Of a stretch of 40,388 nt of DNA, positions 18,701 through 26,902 are shown in pieces. Location: the NCBI GenBank assembly GCA_017885655.1, contig JAFNFQ010000069.1:1-40388 (forward strand), given 5' to 3'. The position numbers and the translations under genes were made by a program. The notes below the pieces were generated by a model. That model saw nothing but the letters and a program-made list of their open reading frames with translations. It was not told the origin of the DNA and did no database searches. Each line of letters begins with the position of its first letter. The stretch's first letter is position 1. This DNA is from Methanobacteriota archaeon. GTDB taxonomy: Archaea; Thermoplasmatota; Thermoplasmata; RBG-16-68-12; JAFNFQ01.

Positions 18701-21328
18701 ACTCAGAAGGCAAAGGTGACCAGATTCTGGTGGCTCAGAGTGGAAGCGGTCGACGGCACGGGGGCTGTCCTGAGGCCGGAGTCGAACACAAACATCTCCC
18801 TCTACAGGCTGAACACAGTCACATTGCGGAACGAGAACCTGCCGGATCCGACGCCGGGCGACGATATATTCGGCACAAGCAGCACGACATGGCCGGTGCT
18901 CGCACCACACGGCATGATCCTTTACAAAGCCGCTTCCGAGGACCGGTTCGCGTCCGTGCAGTCGCAGTACATGAACGCGACGTACACCGCATCGGGCAAT
19001 GCGACGATCAATGGGACGGTCTATACGCCCGACCAGGACATCACCCGGCTCTTGGATAGGAACCTCGTCTTTAGATTGGAATTCAGCCGGCTGACGCCGG
19101 ACCTGAGTGTCTTTTCAATCTCGTTCTCGGGGGACAATGGAGGCGTGAACCAGCAGCCGCTCAACAGACGTGTGACCGTCACGGCGATGATAGCGAACAC
19201 CGGGGAGATTGACGTCCCCGTGGTCTGGGTGAACTTCTACTCCACCGACGTATCCGCGAACGGAAATGGCCTCATGGATAATGCCAACGCATCGTACTCA
19301 TCGGCTTTCATCGGCCGGCGGATGATTTCCGTGCCCTTGAGCGGCATGGCGCCAGCCGCTGTTGTCTGGGACAGGCCTGAAGGGTCGTTCGAGACGACTG
19401 ATCAAATCTCAGTTGTTGTGGATCCGCCGGTTGGCAACCCTGACGACGGCGGGCTCATACGAGAGACCAACGAGTTCAACAACATCGGGAAAACCCAGCT
19501 GTACCTCTACACGTGGCCGGACCTGCACATCGAAGCGTCGCAGATTCACATACCGACGGCGATTCAGGGCAACCCCGTGACGATAACGGTCGACATCACG
19601 AATATCGGGACGAACGGCGGGACGGATATCAGGGTGGAGCTCAGGGTCGACGGCAACCCAACCCCCACGTACATCTCAGACCCGTTCACGGTGAACCGCG
19701 GTGGAATCGCGTCCACCATCCTGCGATGGACGCCCCCGAGCACCGGCTCGCACGACCTGATGTTCACGGCGACGGTCTCCGGTGGAATGAGGAACCTGGA
19801 CTACAACCCGGTCGATAACTCGGTCACCGTGCAGGTGTTCGTCGCAAGCCCGCCAGACCTGGCGGTCGTCCAGACGGATTTCGCCGACCACTACAGCATG
19901 ACCCAGAGAGGCAATGTCATGGTCCCGGTCAAGATCTACAACTACGGCGATACTGACGCGACGGGCTTCTCCGTGGGCATATTCCTCAGGAGAGCTGGCG
20001 TCTGGCCGCCGAGCACGAGCGACCGGCTCTCGCTGATGACCAACCTGAACCTCAGCACCCAGTCGAACAACACCTTCGAAATGCAGATCAACAGCATCCC
20101 CGCGATCGAGACGGCTGGAACGTACCAGTTCACGGCGTGGGTTGACTCGACGATGATAATCGGCGAGGTCAGCGAAGCGAACAACGCGGTCAACGTGACG
20201 CTGAACGTCCTCCTGCCGGTCGGCGAATTCACCCTCAGCACGACTCCCGCCGGTCTGAAGTTCAAGCCCGGCGACACGTTCACGGTCGTGGGACTGGTGC
20301 AGACCATTACCGGGGGCGAGCCGATCCCCAACCTCCCCATCAACATGACGATGAGGAAGGAGGGAGATGTCCAGACCGTGCTGACCGCCAGCACCGACGG
20401 CGACTTCGGCGGGTCCTTCCTTTTCGTGGATGTCCTGATCCCGTCGACCACGGCGGATGGGACGTATGACATCGAGTTCACGTCGCAGCAAGGTATCCTG
20501 CCGCTGACGATCAAGATCACGATCGAGAGCGTGAAGGAAATAACGATATTCGGACTGCCTTGGTGGATGTTCCTCCTCATCATAATCGTCATAGTCGTCG
20601 TCATAGTCGGCGTCATCGCCTACACCAAGAAAGTCGGACTGGGGAAACTGGTCGAGTGCGGCGAGTGCGGCGCATTCATACCAGAGGACTCGGTCAAGTG
20701 CCCCAAGTGCGGCGTCGAGTTCGAGAAGGACATGGCGAAGTGCTCCAACTGCCAGGCCTGGATCCCGCTCGATGTCAAGCAGTGCCCGGAGTGCGGCGTC
20801 GAGTTCGCGACCGGCGAGGTCGAGATGGCCGACTACGAGCAGAAGATGCGCGTGCAGTACGACGAGGTCAAGAAGAAGTTCCGCGAGCAGGCGCAGGCCG
20901 AGATAGGCCGGGCGTTGAGCGACGAGGAGTTCGAGGCCTGGTGGAAGAAGCAGCCGAGCTTCCTCACCTTCGAGGACTGGCTGCGCGACGAGGAAGAGAT
21001 GAGGAAGATGGGCAGCAAGCCCTGCCCGTCCTGCGGCACTCTCAACTCGATCAACGCGACGGTGTGCCACAAGTGCGGCACCCTCATGAAGAAGGAGGAA
21101 CCGAAGAAGAGGCCCCCGCCAAAGGAAGAGAAGAAGGAGCCTGCGAGGGCAGAGCAGGCTCCCCAGGCGGCGATACCGCGCCCCGTCGAGCCCGTGCCCA
21201 AGAAGGTCGTCGTGAAGAAACCGGTCACCCCGACTGTGATCCAGAAGAAGGTCGTCATCAGGAAGCCGGGAGAGGGCCAGGAAGGGGCGGCCCAGGGCGA
21301 GGGGACGTCGAGCGAGGAGGAGATCTAG
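15758..21328 (+). CDS. Giant surface protein: signal peptide, beta-helix-like regions, about six CARDB-type domains, one C-terminal TM helix, multiple zinc ribbons, basic tail
   Basis: 1856 aa; repeated PDL...(V)TITVDITNIGTNGGTDIRVELRVDG type CARDB motifs; TM FGLPWWMFLLIIIVIVVVIVGVIAYTKK; then CGECGAFIPEDSVKCPKCG, CSNCQAWIPLDVKQCPECG, CPSCGTLNSINATVCHKCG; tail KKVVVKKPVTPTVIQKKVVIRKPGEG. Confidence 0.9.
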   Translation: MKDLPPLFGRVMSAFVVLSVGLSSFMALGMLSNVRAAAQCSQSNVSIGGDWTVTGNEVCEGTLYTMTGNLMINPGAMLTLKDGGIQFAQTPATPFSVTVQGTLNLNNSIITVTGDTIDPYLAFQFTLSGGTLNMVSNSVLAFPGWLTTTGGTFRMDHSSIRALPAADVARWTANVDENDDAPAMSFAGTIVSIFDSGLYDLFEKATPDPRRQVNVTGNTHFVAVNSYIGIDLLNATTDAARHNTLEVVAPASAFLLWPTMDKNQTPLHTYEYSNAVNVTGATAAYVYRRVDVTVVDSNDAPVAGAALRMTYTGTTRDAEYPDNSPGAIIPGSDVLAYLGRDAVTWKQTDIAGQATIPLVSDMIDSTGVYFQGNYNVSATFGGNFATEQVGLAHWPLADAASNVVAITLRMGFAQLLPDLKPSSMLYLPQAPKMNETVTIDINITNSGLGPAGRFIVRVYDNIVLPSAMMHEENISTLAAGNSYNLTTFTWRFLASGSHSIRVIIDPLNTVYEGPAGSPQEMNNDGAFALVVFPPLPDLSVVVNAAIGFAGNPVDLSAKILNNGGANATGVTVDFFIDTLANRIGTVNIPDMIPIGGSFDAVLSWTPPGTGTYTVYAVVDPNNVIVEYDETNNMGFNTLIVNPAPNPTAYSEDLSASDPFPTTDPLSSVTFNAVVRNIGQADITSDFDIDFSLDGAPVLETVSITASPAAPMRVGDSRLVSTVNSYLVGNCGYHTLKVVIDSGNVINEGSEYEQDNIVTRTLQVFRKDPAPVTYSGVYQLKYLPVAQNIIISGSMTIVDGSVVVTEPQEACGRVFIKVTGILKLVNSTIAARDGDNWPVVMYVASIGRIEASNGSKILLNTNQGDGTLEVGGTGVLELTDTLVQADVNIHGASVFLNRVAFQGKKLAVNTNGLTKVCDIEFQGTTALALRSEDASLASVDVDLRNTTLDASLTSQLVFGGHQYVHLTNVTTTRMTRWWEGMITQKAKVTRFWWLRVEAVDGTGAVLRPESNTNISLYRLNTVTLRNENLPDPTPGDDIFGTSSTTWPVLAPHGMILYKAASEDRFASVQSQYMNATYTASGNATINGTVYTPDQDITRLLDRNLVFRLEFSRLTPDLSVFSISFSGDNGGVNQQPLNRRVTVTAMIANTGEIDVPVVWVNFYSTDVSANGNGLMDNANASYSSAFIGRRMISVPLSGMAPAAVVWDRPEGSFETTDQISVVVDPPVGNPDDGGLIRETNEFNNIGKTQLYLYTWPDLHIEASQIHIPTAIQGNPVTITVDITNIGTNGGTDIRVELRVDGNPTPTYISDPFTVNRGGIASTILRWTPPSTGSHDLMFTATVSGGMRNLDYNPVDNSVTVQVFVASPPDLAVVQTDFADHYSMTQRGNVMVPVKIYNYGDTDATGFSVGIFLRRAGVWPPSTSDRLSLMTNLNLSTQSNNTFEMQINSIPAIETAGTYQFTAWVDSTMIIGEVSEANNAVNVTLNVLLPVGEFTLSTTPAGLKFKPGDTFTVVGLVQTITGGEPIPNLPINMTMRKEGDVQTVLTASTDGDFGGSFLFVDVLIPSTTADGTYDIEFTSQQGILPLTIKITIESVKEITIFGLPWWMFLLIIIVIVVVIVGVIAYTKKVGLGKLVECGECGAFIPEDSVKCPKCGVEFEKDMAKCSNCQAWIPLDVKQCPECGVEFATGEVEMADYEQKMRVQYDEVKKKFREQAQAEIGRALSDEEFEAWWKKQPSFLTFEDWLRDEEEMRKMGSKPCPSCGTLNSINATVCHKCGTLMKKEEPKKRPPPKEEKKEPARAEQAPQAAIPRPVEPVPKKVVVKKPVTPTVIQKKVVIRKPGEGQEGAAQGEGTSSEEEI

Positions 21329-21438
21329 GGAAAGACCTCCTCCCCCTAAGCCCCGCGTGAGAACGCAGCCAAGACTGGTGCAGCGCGTCAGCAATCAGGC
21401 TGGAAGCTGAACACGCCCAGACTGACGACTCCTTCTGC

Positions 21439-23253
21439 CTACGCGCCATTGGTCGGAGTTTTGTCGGCCGCCAGGGACTCTCTAATCCGCTTTATCCAGC
21501 CCTCGGGATCCCTGTAGTACCCCGAGACTATCTTGGCGACGTCCCTGTGGTTCTGGATGGCCACCTTCTTCATGTAGTCGAAGATGTCCAGGCGCCTCTT
21601 GACCTCCTGCTCCATCCTCTTCTGGTTCCAGTTCCTGGCCTGCATTATCTTCTCGAAGACGTAGCTGTGGCCGCTGTAGTTGAACGAGTCGTCGGCGGGG
21701 TTCCATGTGTAGGCGGAGTTGGTGATGAGCTCGTTGCTCTCAGGGTCTGTCCCGACGATCTCGACCAGGCCTTTCACCCGCCTGGTCATGTCGGTCCCCA
21801 CCTTCACCTGCGCCTGCAGCAGCACGATGTCCAGCGCAGCCACGAGAGCCCTCGGCAGGTTGATCGGGTCGTTCTCCAGCCTGTGAACCATGCTCTGAAC
21901 GTCGTCTGCGTGGAAGGTGGTGTAGGCGCTCTTGCCGGTCGCCATGGCCTGGAAGACGACGAACGCCTCCTGGCCTCTCACCTCTCCGACCATCAGGTAC
22001 TGCGGCCTCTGGCGCAGGGCGGTGATGAGCAGGTCGAACATGTCTATCTCCCCGGCCGCCTTGCCTGTGATGTGGCTCTTCCCGCCGAATCCCGCGCGGG
22101 TGAGCAGCGGCACCCAGTTCTCGTGGGGCAGGTTCAGCTCCCTCGTGTCCTCGATGCTGGTGATCTTCATCTGCGGCGGGATGAACAGGAGGATCGCGTT
22201 GAGCGTGGTGGTCTTCCCGCTCGCGGTGCCGCCGCAGATCAGCATGCTCTGGCCGTTCTCGATCGCGAGCCAGCAGTACGCCATCATCTCCGGCGACATG
22301 GTCTTGAAGCGGACCAGGTCCAGCGGGGTGAACGGGTTCTCCCTGAACCGCCTTATCGTGAAAGAGGACCCGCGCTTGGTGACGTGGCTCCCGAGGTTCG
22401 CCTGCAGCCTCGAGCCGTCGGGGACAGTCGCGTCAAGCATGGGCATCGCGACCGAGATGTGCTTCCCGCACTTCTGCGCGAGCCAGACGATGAACGAGTC
22501 GGCCTCCTCGGCGGAGTTGAAGCGGAGGTTCGACGGGATGGAGCCGTACTTCCTATGGTAGATGTAGAAGGGGATATTGACGCCATCGCAGGACACGTCT
22601 TCCACCTGCGCGTCGATCATGACGGCGTCGATGGGCCCGTACCTGATGAAGTCCCTGATCACGTAGTACATGACGCGCTCCTTCGAGATGGGGTGGAGGT
22701 TCACGCCGAGCTCCTTGAGCAGGCCCTCGACGATCCTCCTGAGGTAGGCCTCCTTGGTCTTCGGCTTCTCGTCCTCGGTCATCTCGAGGCTCTCGACCAG
22801 GATCTCCTTGAGGACCTCGAGCAGCTCCTCCTCTTCCTCAAGGAGCTTTGGCTCGATCACCTCGTAGAAGTACTCGTTGGCCATCGTGTCGTAGAGTACC
22901 CTGACGTAGGAGTAGTTCTTCAGGACCGGCTGTATCTCGATTTCCCTCATGTTGGGGTTGACGATCTTCGGGATGGTGGTGATCTTGCCGAGGGTCTGCT
23001 CCTCCACCGCGCTGAGCTTGGGGGCGAGCACCTTGACGCCCTTGTCCCCGAGGAGCGACTTGAAGTACTTCCTCTTGAACGAGTCGAGGGCGGAGAATAT
23101 GGCGCCCCGCTTCTTCTTCTCAATCTTCTCGAGCATCTCTTCCGCTTCGCTCGTCTCCCTCTTCAGCGCCGCCAGCTTCGCCGATGCTGCGGCCTCCTTG
23201 CGGTCGAGTTCCTCGATCTCCTTCGCGACATCCTTTCCGGAAGCTGTGGCCAT
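21439..23253 (-). CDS. Type II/IV secretion system ATPase (ArlI/TadA/VirB11-like), copy 1
   Basis: Walker A CGGTASGKTTT, ASP box SIEDTRELNLPHENW, Walker B YLMVGEVRGQEA, His box TTFHADD. Confidence 0.95.
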   Translation of the reverse strand: MATASGKDVAKEIEELDRKEAAASAKLAALKRETSEAEEMLEKIEKKKRGAIFSALDSFKRKYFKSLLGDKGVKVLAPKLSAVEEQTLGKITTIPKIVNPNMREIEIQPVLKNYSYVRVLYDTMANEYFYEVIEPKLLEEEEELLEVLKEILVESLEMTEDEKPKTKEAYLRRIVEGLLKELGVNLHPISKERVMYYVIRDFIRYGPIDAVMIDAQVEDVSCDGVNIPFYIYHRKYGSIPSNLRFNSAEEADSFIVWLAQKCGKHISVAMPMLDATVPDGSRLQANLGSHVTKRGSSFTIRRFRENPFTPLDLVRFKTMSPEMMAYCWLAIENGQSMLICGGTASGKTTTLNAILLFIPPQMKITSIEDTRELNLPHENWVPLLTRAGFGGKSHITGKAAGEIDMFDLLITALRQRPQYLMVGEVRGQEAFVVFQAMATGKSAYTTFHADDVQSMVHRLENDPINLPRALVAALDIVLLQAQVKVGTDMTRRVKGLVEIVGTDPESNELITNSAYTWNPADDSFNYSGHSYVFEKIMQARNWNQKRMEQEVKRRLDIFDYMKKVAIQNHRDVAKIVSGYYRDPEGWIKRIRESLAADKTPTNGA

Positions 23254-23261
23254 GTTATCAC

Positions 23262-24194
23262 CTACATCGCCATGAAGCTCAGAACACAGATGAAGAGCAT
23301 GATGAAGGAGTGGCGCAGACCGGTGGCTATCTTGCCGTTGTCGAGGACCCCGGCGAGTATGCCGTCGCCCGCGGCGTGGACGAGCATGGCGGTGATGAAG
23401 GCCAGCTGGATCGTGTTGACGACCCCGACTATGTCCTTCGCAAGAGGGGACTCGACCGCGCTCGCGCCGCCGACCCCGCCGCTAGTCAGCGACGTCCCCG
23501 CCTCGACCATCTTCGGTAGGAACGTCACGTTCATGATCCAAATCGTGACGATGAAAACTAGGAAGGAGATGTAGATGACAGCGACGTAGGTGGACATGGA
23601 GATCTTCCTCTCCTCCTCCGTCAGCTGCGTCTCCTTGGTCGCGTGGCTGACCATCGTCAGCACGTCCGCGACGTCACCGCCAGCGTCGCTGCTCTTGACG
23701 ATGATGCTCACGACACGCTCGGTCATCGGGGTCTTGACACGTATGGCGAACAGCCGCAGCGCCTCGGTTGCCGGGACTCCCCAGGATATCTGCGCGGCCA
23801 TCTTCTTGATCTCGGGAGTGAGCTTGCCGTATCTTCCTGAAGAGGACACCACTATCGCCTCGGCGAGAATCATGCCGAAGCGGCCGGCCTCTGCGACGTC
23901 GCGGAGGAAGTCAGGGAGCCTGCGCTCTATCTGCTTGACCAGCCTCTGCTTGCTGGCGGTGTAGAAGCCGTAGGGGCCGATGAGGCACATCACCGCGATA
24001 GTGACCCAAGTTATCGCCCGCCGGATCGGCAGCTCGCCGGGCCTCCCCGTGGTGTTGATCGAGTCGATGCCGTTCAGGATGCCTATGATCAGCATGACGA
24101 CGAACAGCGCGCCGCCGACCCCGAGGATCATCCTGGTCCTGTCGGCCTTCTGGTAGAGCCTTGTCCTGGCCTCTTCCAACTCTTTGCGTGCCAT
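23262..24194 (-). CDS. Type II secretion F-domain membrane protein (TadC/ArlJ-half-like)
   Basis: LPDFLRDVAEAGRFGMILAEAIVVSSSGRYG and several TM segments; lies between ATPase genes. Confidence 0.85.
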   Translation of the reverse strand: MARKELEEARTRLYQKADRTRMILGVGGALFVVMLIIGILNGIDSINTTGRPGELPIRRAITWVTIAVMCLIGPYGFYTASKQRLVKQIERRLPDFLRDVAEAGRFGMILAEAIVVSSSGRYGKLTPEIKKMAAQISWGVPATEALRLFAIRVKTPMTERVVSIIVKSSDAGGDVADVLTMVSHATKETQLTEEERKISMSTYVAVIYISFLVFIVTIWIMNVTFLPKMVEAGTSLTSGGVGGASAVESPLAKDIVGVVNTIQLAFITAMLVHAAGDGILAGVLDNGKIATGLRHSFIMLFICVLSFMAM

Positions 24195-24198
24195 CTAG

Positions 24199-25251
24199 TC
24201 AGGCCTCCTGTTCCATGTTCCATATGACGAAAATGAAGCCGAACTGGGACATGGGGATCATCAGCCCGACGACGGCGAACAGCAGCGTCGTCACGAAGCC
24301 GCTCCCCGTCTTGCTGATGACCGCCATTATCGCCATGATGACGACGAGGAACAGGGGGAACGCGACCACGACGGTCACGAACGACTCGGCCAGCATGCCG
24401 AGGGTCTCCATCTTCTTCCTCATATCCAGCTTGTCCTCCTTCTCGAACTGCTCGGCCTTCACTAGGAAGTAGGGCTTCAACTGGCCGCCGGACGTGCTCG
24501 TCGTCACCACGCCCTGCAGGAAGTCCTGGAACTTCGTTGAGGGAGTCCTGTTCACGGCCCTCCTGACGGCGGTGAGGATATCGACCCCGAGGAGCTCGGT
24601 GTCCCTGGTTATCCATTCCGCCTCCTTCGCGATCTCCTTGTAGATCGGCTGGCGGGAGAGCTCCTTGAAGATGACGTCGATGGGTACATCGGCGGATGCC
24701 ATGGCGGAGATGAAGCTCATGGAGCCGGTGATCTTCGCGTCGATGATCTTACCGCGCTTCTTAGCCCTGCCAGCCGGCATTCCCCTGTAGAGCCGGGACA
24801 GACCGAAGAAAACCATTCGAGTGAATAGTATCGGAAGCACGATTATCATCAACGGGAAGAGGATCACGTACAGCAGGGGCCAGGCCATCACGAAGAGCAG
24901 CATGCCCAGGACCACGCCGAACGTCACGCAAATGCCCGAGATGATCGCCAGAGACATCCAGCCCCATGCGATGTACTCCTCCGGCCTCAAACGCATGTGA
25001 GCCCTCAGCAGGTTCTCCTCGAGCTCCTCGTTGCCCTCGTACCTGGAGGTCACGAACTTCCCCATCACCCGCCAGGACATCGCCTGGAACGGTGTCAGCG
25101 GCACGGTGACCGGCTTTGAGCCCTTGGGCAGCATGACCTGGTGGTGAGGCCTCACCGCCAGTTCCTCGCCCGGCCTCGTGCGTTTGGTCTTCTGCAGCGT
25201 CCTGCGCGTCGTGAGAGTGTCGAAGCTAGCTCCTTCAGCCAACGGTCTCAC
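24199..25251 (-). CDS. Type II secretion F-domain membrane protein (TadB/ArlJ-half-like)
   Basis: SMSFISAMASADVPIDVIFKELSRQPIYKEIAKEAEWITRDTELLGVDILTAVRRAVNRTPSTKFQDFLQGVVTTSTSGGQLKPYF plus TM segments. Confidence 0.88.
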   Translation of the reverse strand: MRPLAEGASFDTLTTRRTLQKTKRTRPGEELAVRPHHQVMLPKGSKPVTVPLTPFQAMSWRVMGKFVTSRYEGNEELEENLLRAHMRLRPEEYIAWGWMSLAIISGICVTFGVVLGMLLFVMAWPLLYVILFPLMIIVLPILFTRMVFFGLSRLYRGMPAGRAKKRGKIIDAKITGSMSFISAMASADVPIDVIFKELSRQPIYKEIAKEAEWITRDTELLGVDILTAVRRAVNRTPSTKFQDFLQGVVTTSTSGGQLKPYFLVKAEQFEKEDKLDMRKKMETLGMLAESFVTVVVAFPLFLVVIMAIMAVISKTGSGFVTTLLFAVVGLMIPMSQFGFIFVIWNMEQEA

Positions 25252-26893
25252 CTCCCGCTTCCTCCTCGCCGGAGGGCAGCGGCTGCTCCCTGATCCACCC
25301 CATCTCGTCCCTGATTTTCTTGACGATCTCCTCGGGGTACTGGTAATATGAGACGACGATCCTGGCTATCTCCCTGAAGTCGATTATGTTCTTCTCGACC
25401 ATGTAGTTGATGATATCCACGCGCCTCTGGAACTCCGCGTCCATCTCCTCGTGGGTCATGTTCTTCATTTCCATGATCTCATCGAAGATGAAGCTGTGCC
25501 CCTTGAAGATGAAAGTGTCCGTGGCCGGGTCCCACTCGTACACCGTGTTGGTGATGAGCTCGTTCGTCTCCGGCTCGAACCCGACCAGCTCGACGACCTG
25601 CTTGATGCGCCTCACGATGCTGTCGCCGACCCTCGCGTGGGTCTGGATGACCACCAGGTTCAGCGCGGTCAGGAGTATCCTCGGGGTGTTGATAGGCGGG
25701 TTCTCCAGACGGTTGACCATCGACTTGACCGAGTCCGCGTGCATAGTGCTCATCGTCGGGTGACCGGTGGCCATCGCCTGGAACATCGTGTAGGTCTCTT
25801 TCCCCCTGACCTCTCCGACAATGATGTAGTTGGGCCTCTGCCTCAGCGCCGCCCTGACGAGGTCGAACATGTCTATCTCTCCCGCCGCCTTGCCGTCGGG
25901 CCCCCTCTCGCCGACCCCGCTCCTCGTCGTGCCGGGGATCCAGTTCTCGTGCGGGAGGTTGATCTCTCTGGTGTCCTCGATGCTCACGATCTTGGCGCCT
26001 GGCCTGATGAACAGCGCCGCGCTATTCAGCGTCGCGGTCTTCCCGCTGGCGGTACCGCCGCAGCACATGACCGACTTGCCGTGCTCCACGGCGTTCCATA
26101 GATAGGCCACCATCTCAGGCGAAGCGGTGTTGAACTTGATCAGCTCGACAGGGGTGAAGGGCTTCTCCTTGAACCGCCTTATCGTGAAGGAGGACCCCCT
26201 CGTCGTGACCTCTCTCGAGTAAGTCGCCTGGACTCTGTGCCCCTCGACCGACGTGCCGTCCAGCAGGGGGCTCGCGACGGATATCTGCTTGCCGCAGCGC
26301 TGCCCCATCGCGACGACGAAGTTGTTGATCTCCTCGTCGGTCGGGAAGATCACGTTCGTCTTGATGCTCTCGAACTTCTGGTGGAATATGAACAGGGGGA
26401 TGTTCGTGCCGTCGCAGGACACGTCCTCTATCTTGGGGTCGTTCATCAGGGTCTCGATCTTCCCGTAGCCGACGAAGTCCCTGAGGATGTAGTAGATGAC
26501 CTTGTCTTTCGAGCTCTTCTCCATCGCGATCCCTCGCGACTTGATGAAGCTCTCGACCGCCTCCTTGAGGTACTCCTCCTTGTCCTTCGCTGCCATCTTC
26601 TCCAGCTCGTACTCGAGCGTCCTGGTGAGGGCGTCCTTGACCATCTCGAGGAGCTTCTTCTCCTTCTCGTCCAGCAGCGGCTCCCAGACCTCGTAGAGGT
26701 ACTCGGAGTACTCCTTGTTGAAAACGACGCGCGAGTAGGAGAACGGCTCCCTGATCGGGATCACCTCGACCTCCTCGGTGTTCTCCCCCACGAGCGGTAT
26801 CGGCGTGAGGTACGAGCCGCGCGTGCCTTCCCATTTCGCTCCGCTAGCCAGGGTGCCTTTGGGCAGCATTATCTTCCGAATCGCCTTCGCCAC
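25235..26893 (-). CDS. Type II/IV secretion system ATPase (ArlI/TadA/VirB11-like), copy 2
   Basis: Walker A CGGTASGKTAT, SIEDTREINLPHENW, Walker B YIIVGEVRGKET, STMHADS. Confidence 0.95.
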   Translation of the reverse strand: MAKAIRKIMLPKGTLASGAKWEGTRGSYLTPIPLVGENTEEVEVIPIREPFSYSRVVFNKEYSEYLYEVWEPLLDEKEKKLLEMVKDALTRTLEYELEKMAAKDKEEYLKEAVESFIKSRGIAMEKSSKDKVIYYILRDFVGYGKIETLMNDPKIEDVSCDGTNIPLFIFHQKFESIKTNVIFPTDEEINNFVVAMGQRCGKQISVASPLLDGTSVEGHRVQATYSREVTTRGSSFTIRRFKEKPFTPVELIKFNTASPEMVAYLWNAVEHGKSVMCCGGTASGKTATLNSAALFIRPGAKIVSIEDTREINLPHENWIPGTTRSGVGERGPDGKAAGEIDMFDLVRAALRQRPNYIIVGEVRGKETYTMFQAMATGHPTMSTMHADSVKSMVNRLENPPINTPRILLTALNLVVIQTHARVGDSIVRRIKQVVELVGFEPETNELITNTVYEWDPATDTFIFKGHSFIFDEIMEMKNMTHEEMDAEFQRRVDIINYMVEKNIIDFREIARIVVSYYQYPEEIVKKIRDEMGWIREQPLPSGEEEAGGETVG

Positions 26894-26902
26894 TCAATCA
26901 CC

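Noticed and set aside
15758-21328. CRISPR-like or VNTR interpretation of repeated motifs in the giant gene
   Set aside because: The repetition is protein-domain level (CARDB) with divergent DNA; no spacer/repeat regularity. No CRISPR array, tRNA or rRNA was recognised anywhere in the window.
19676-21394. 572-aa minus-strand ORF
   Set aside because: Antisense to the zinc-ribbon/tail end of the giant CARDB gene; repetitive Leu/Arg/Asp composition and no recognisable domain.
21547-23574. 675-aa plus-strand ORF
   Set aside because: Antisense to the clearly functional ATPase 1; long spurious frame from GC-rich codon bias, low-complexity Val/Leu/Asp/Arg composition.
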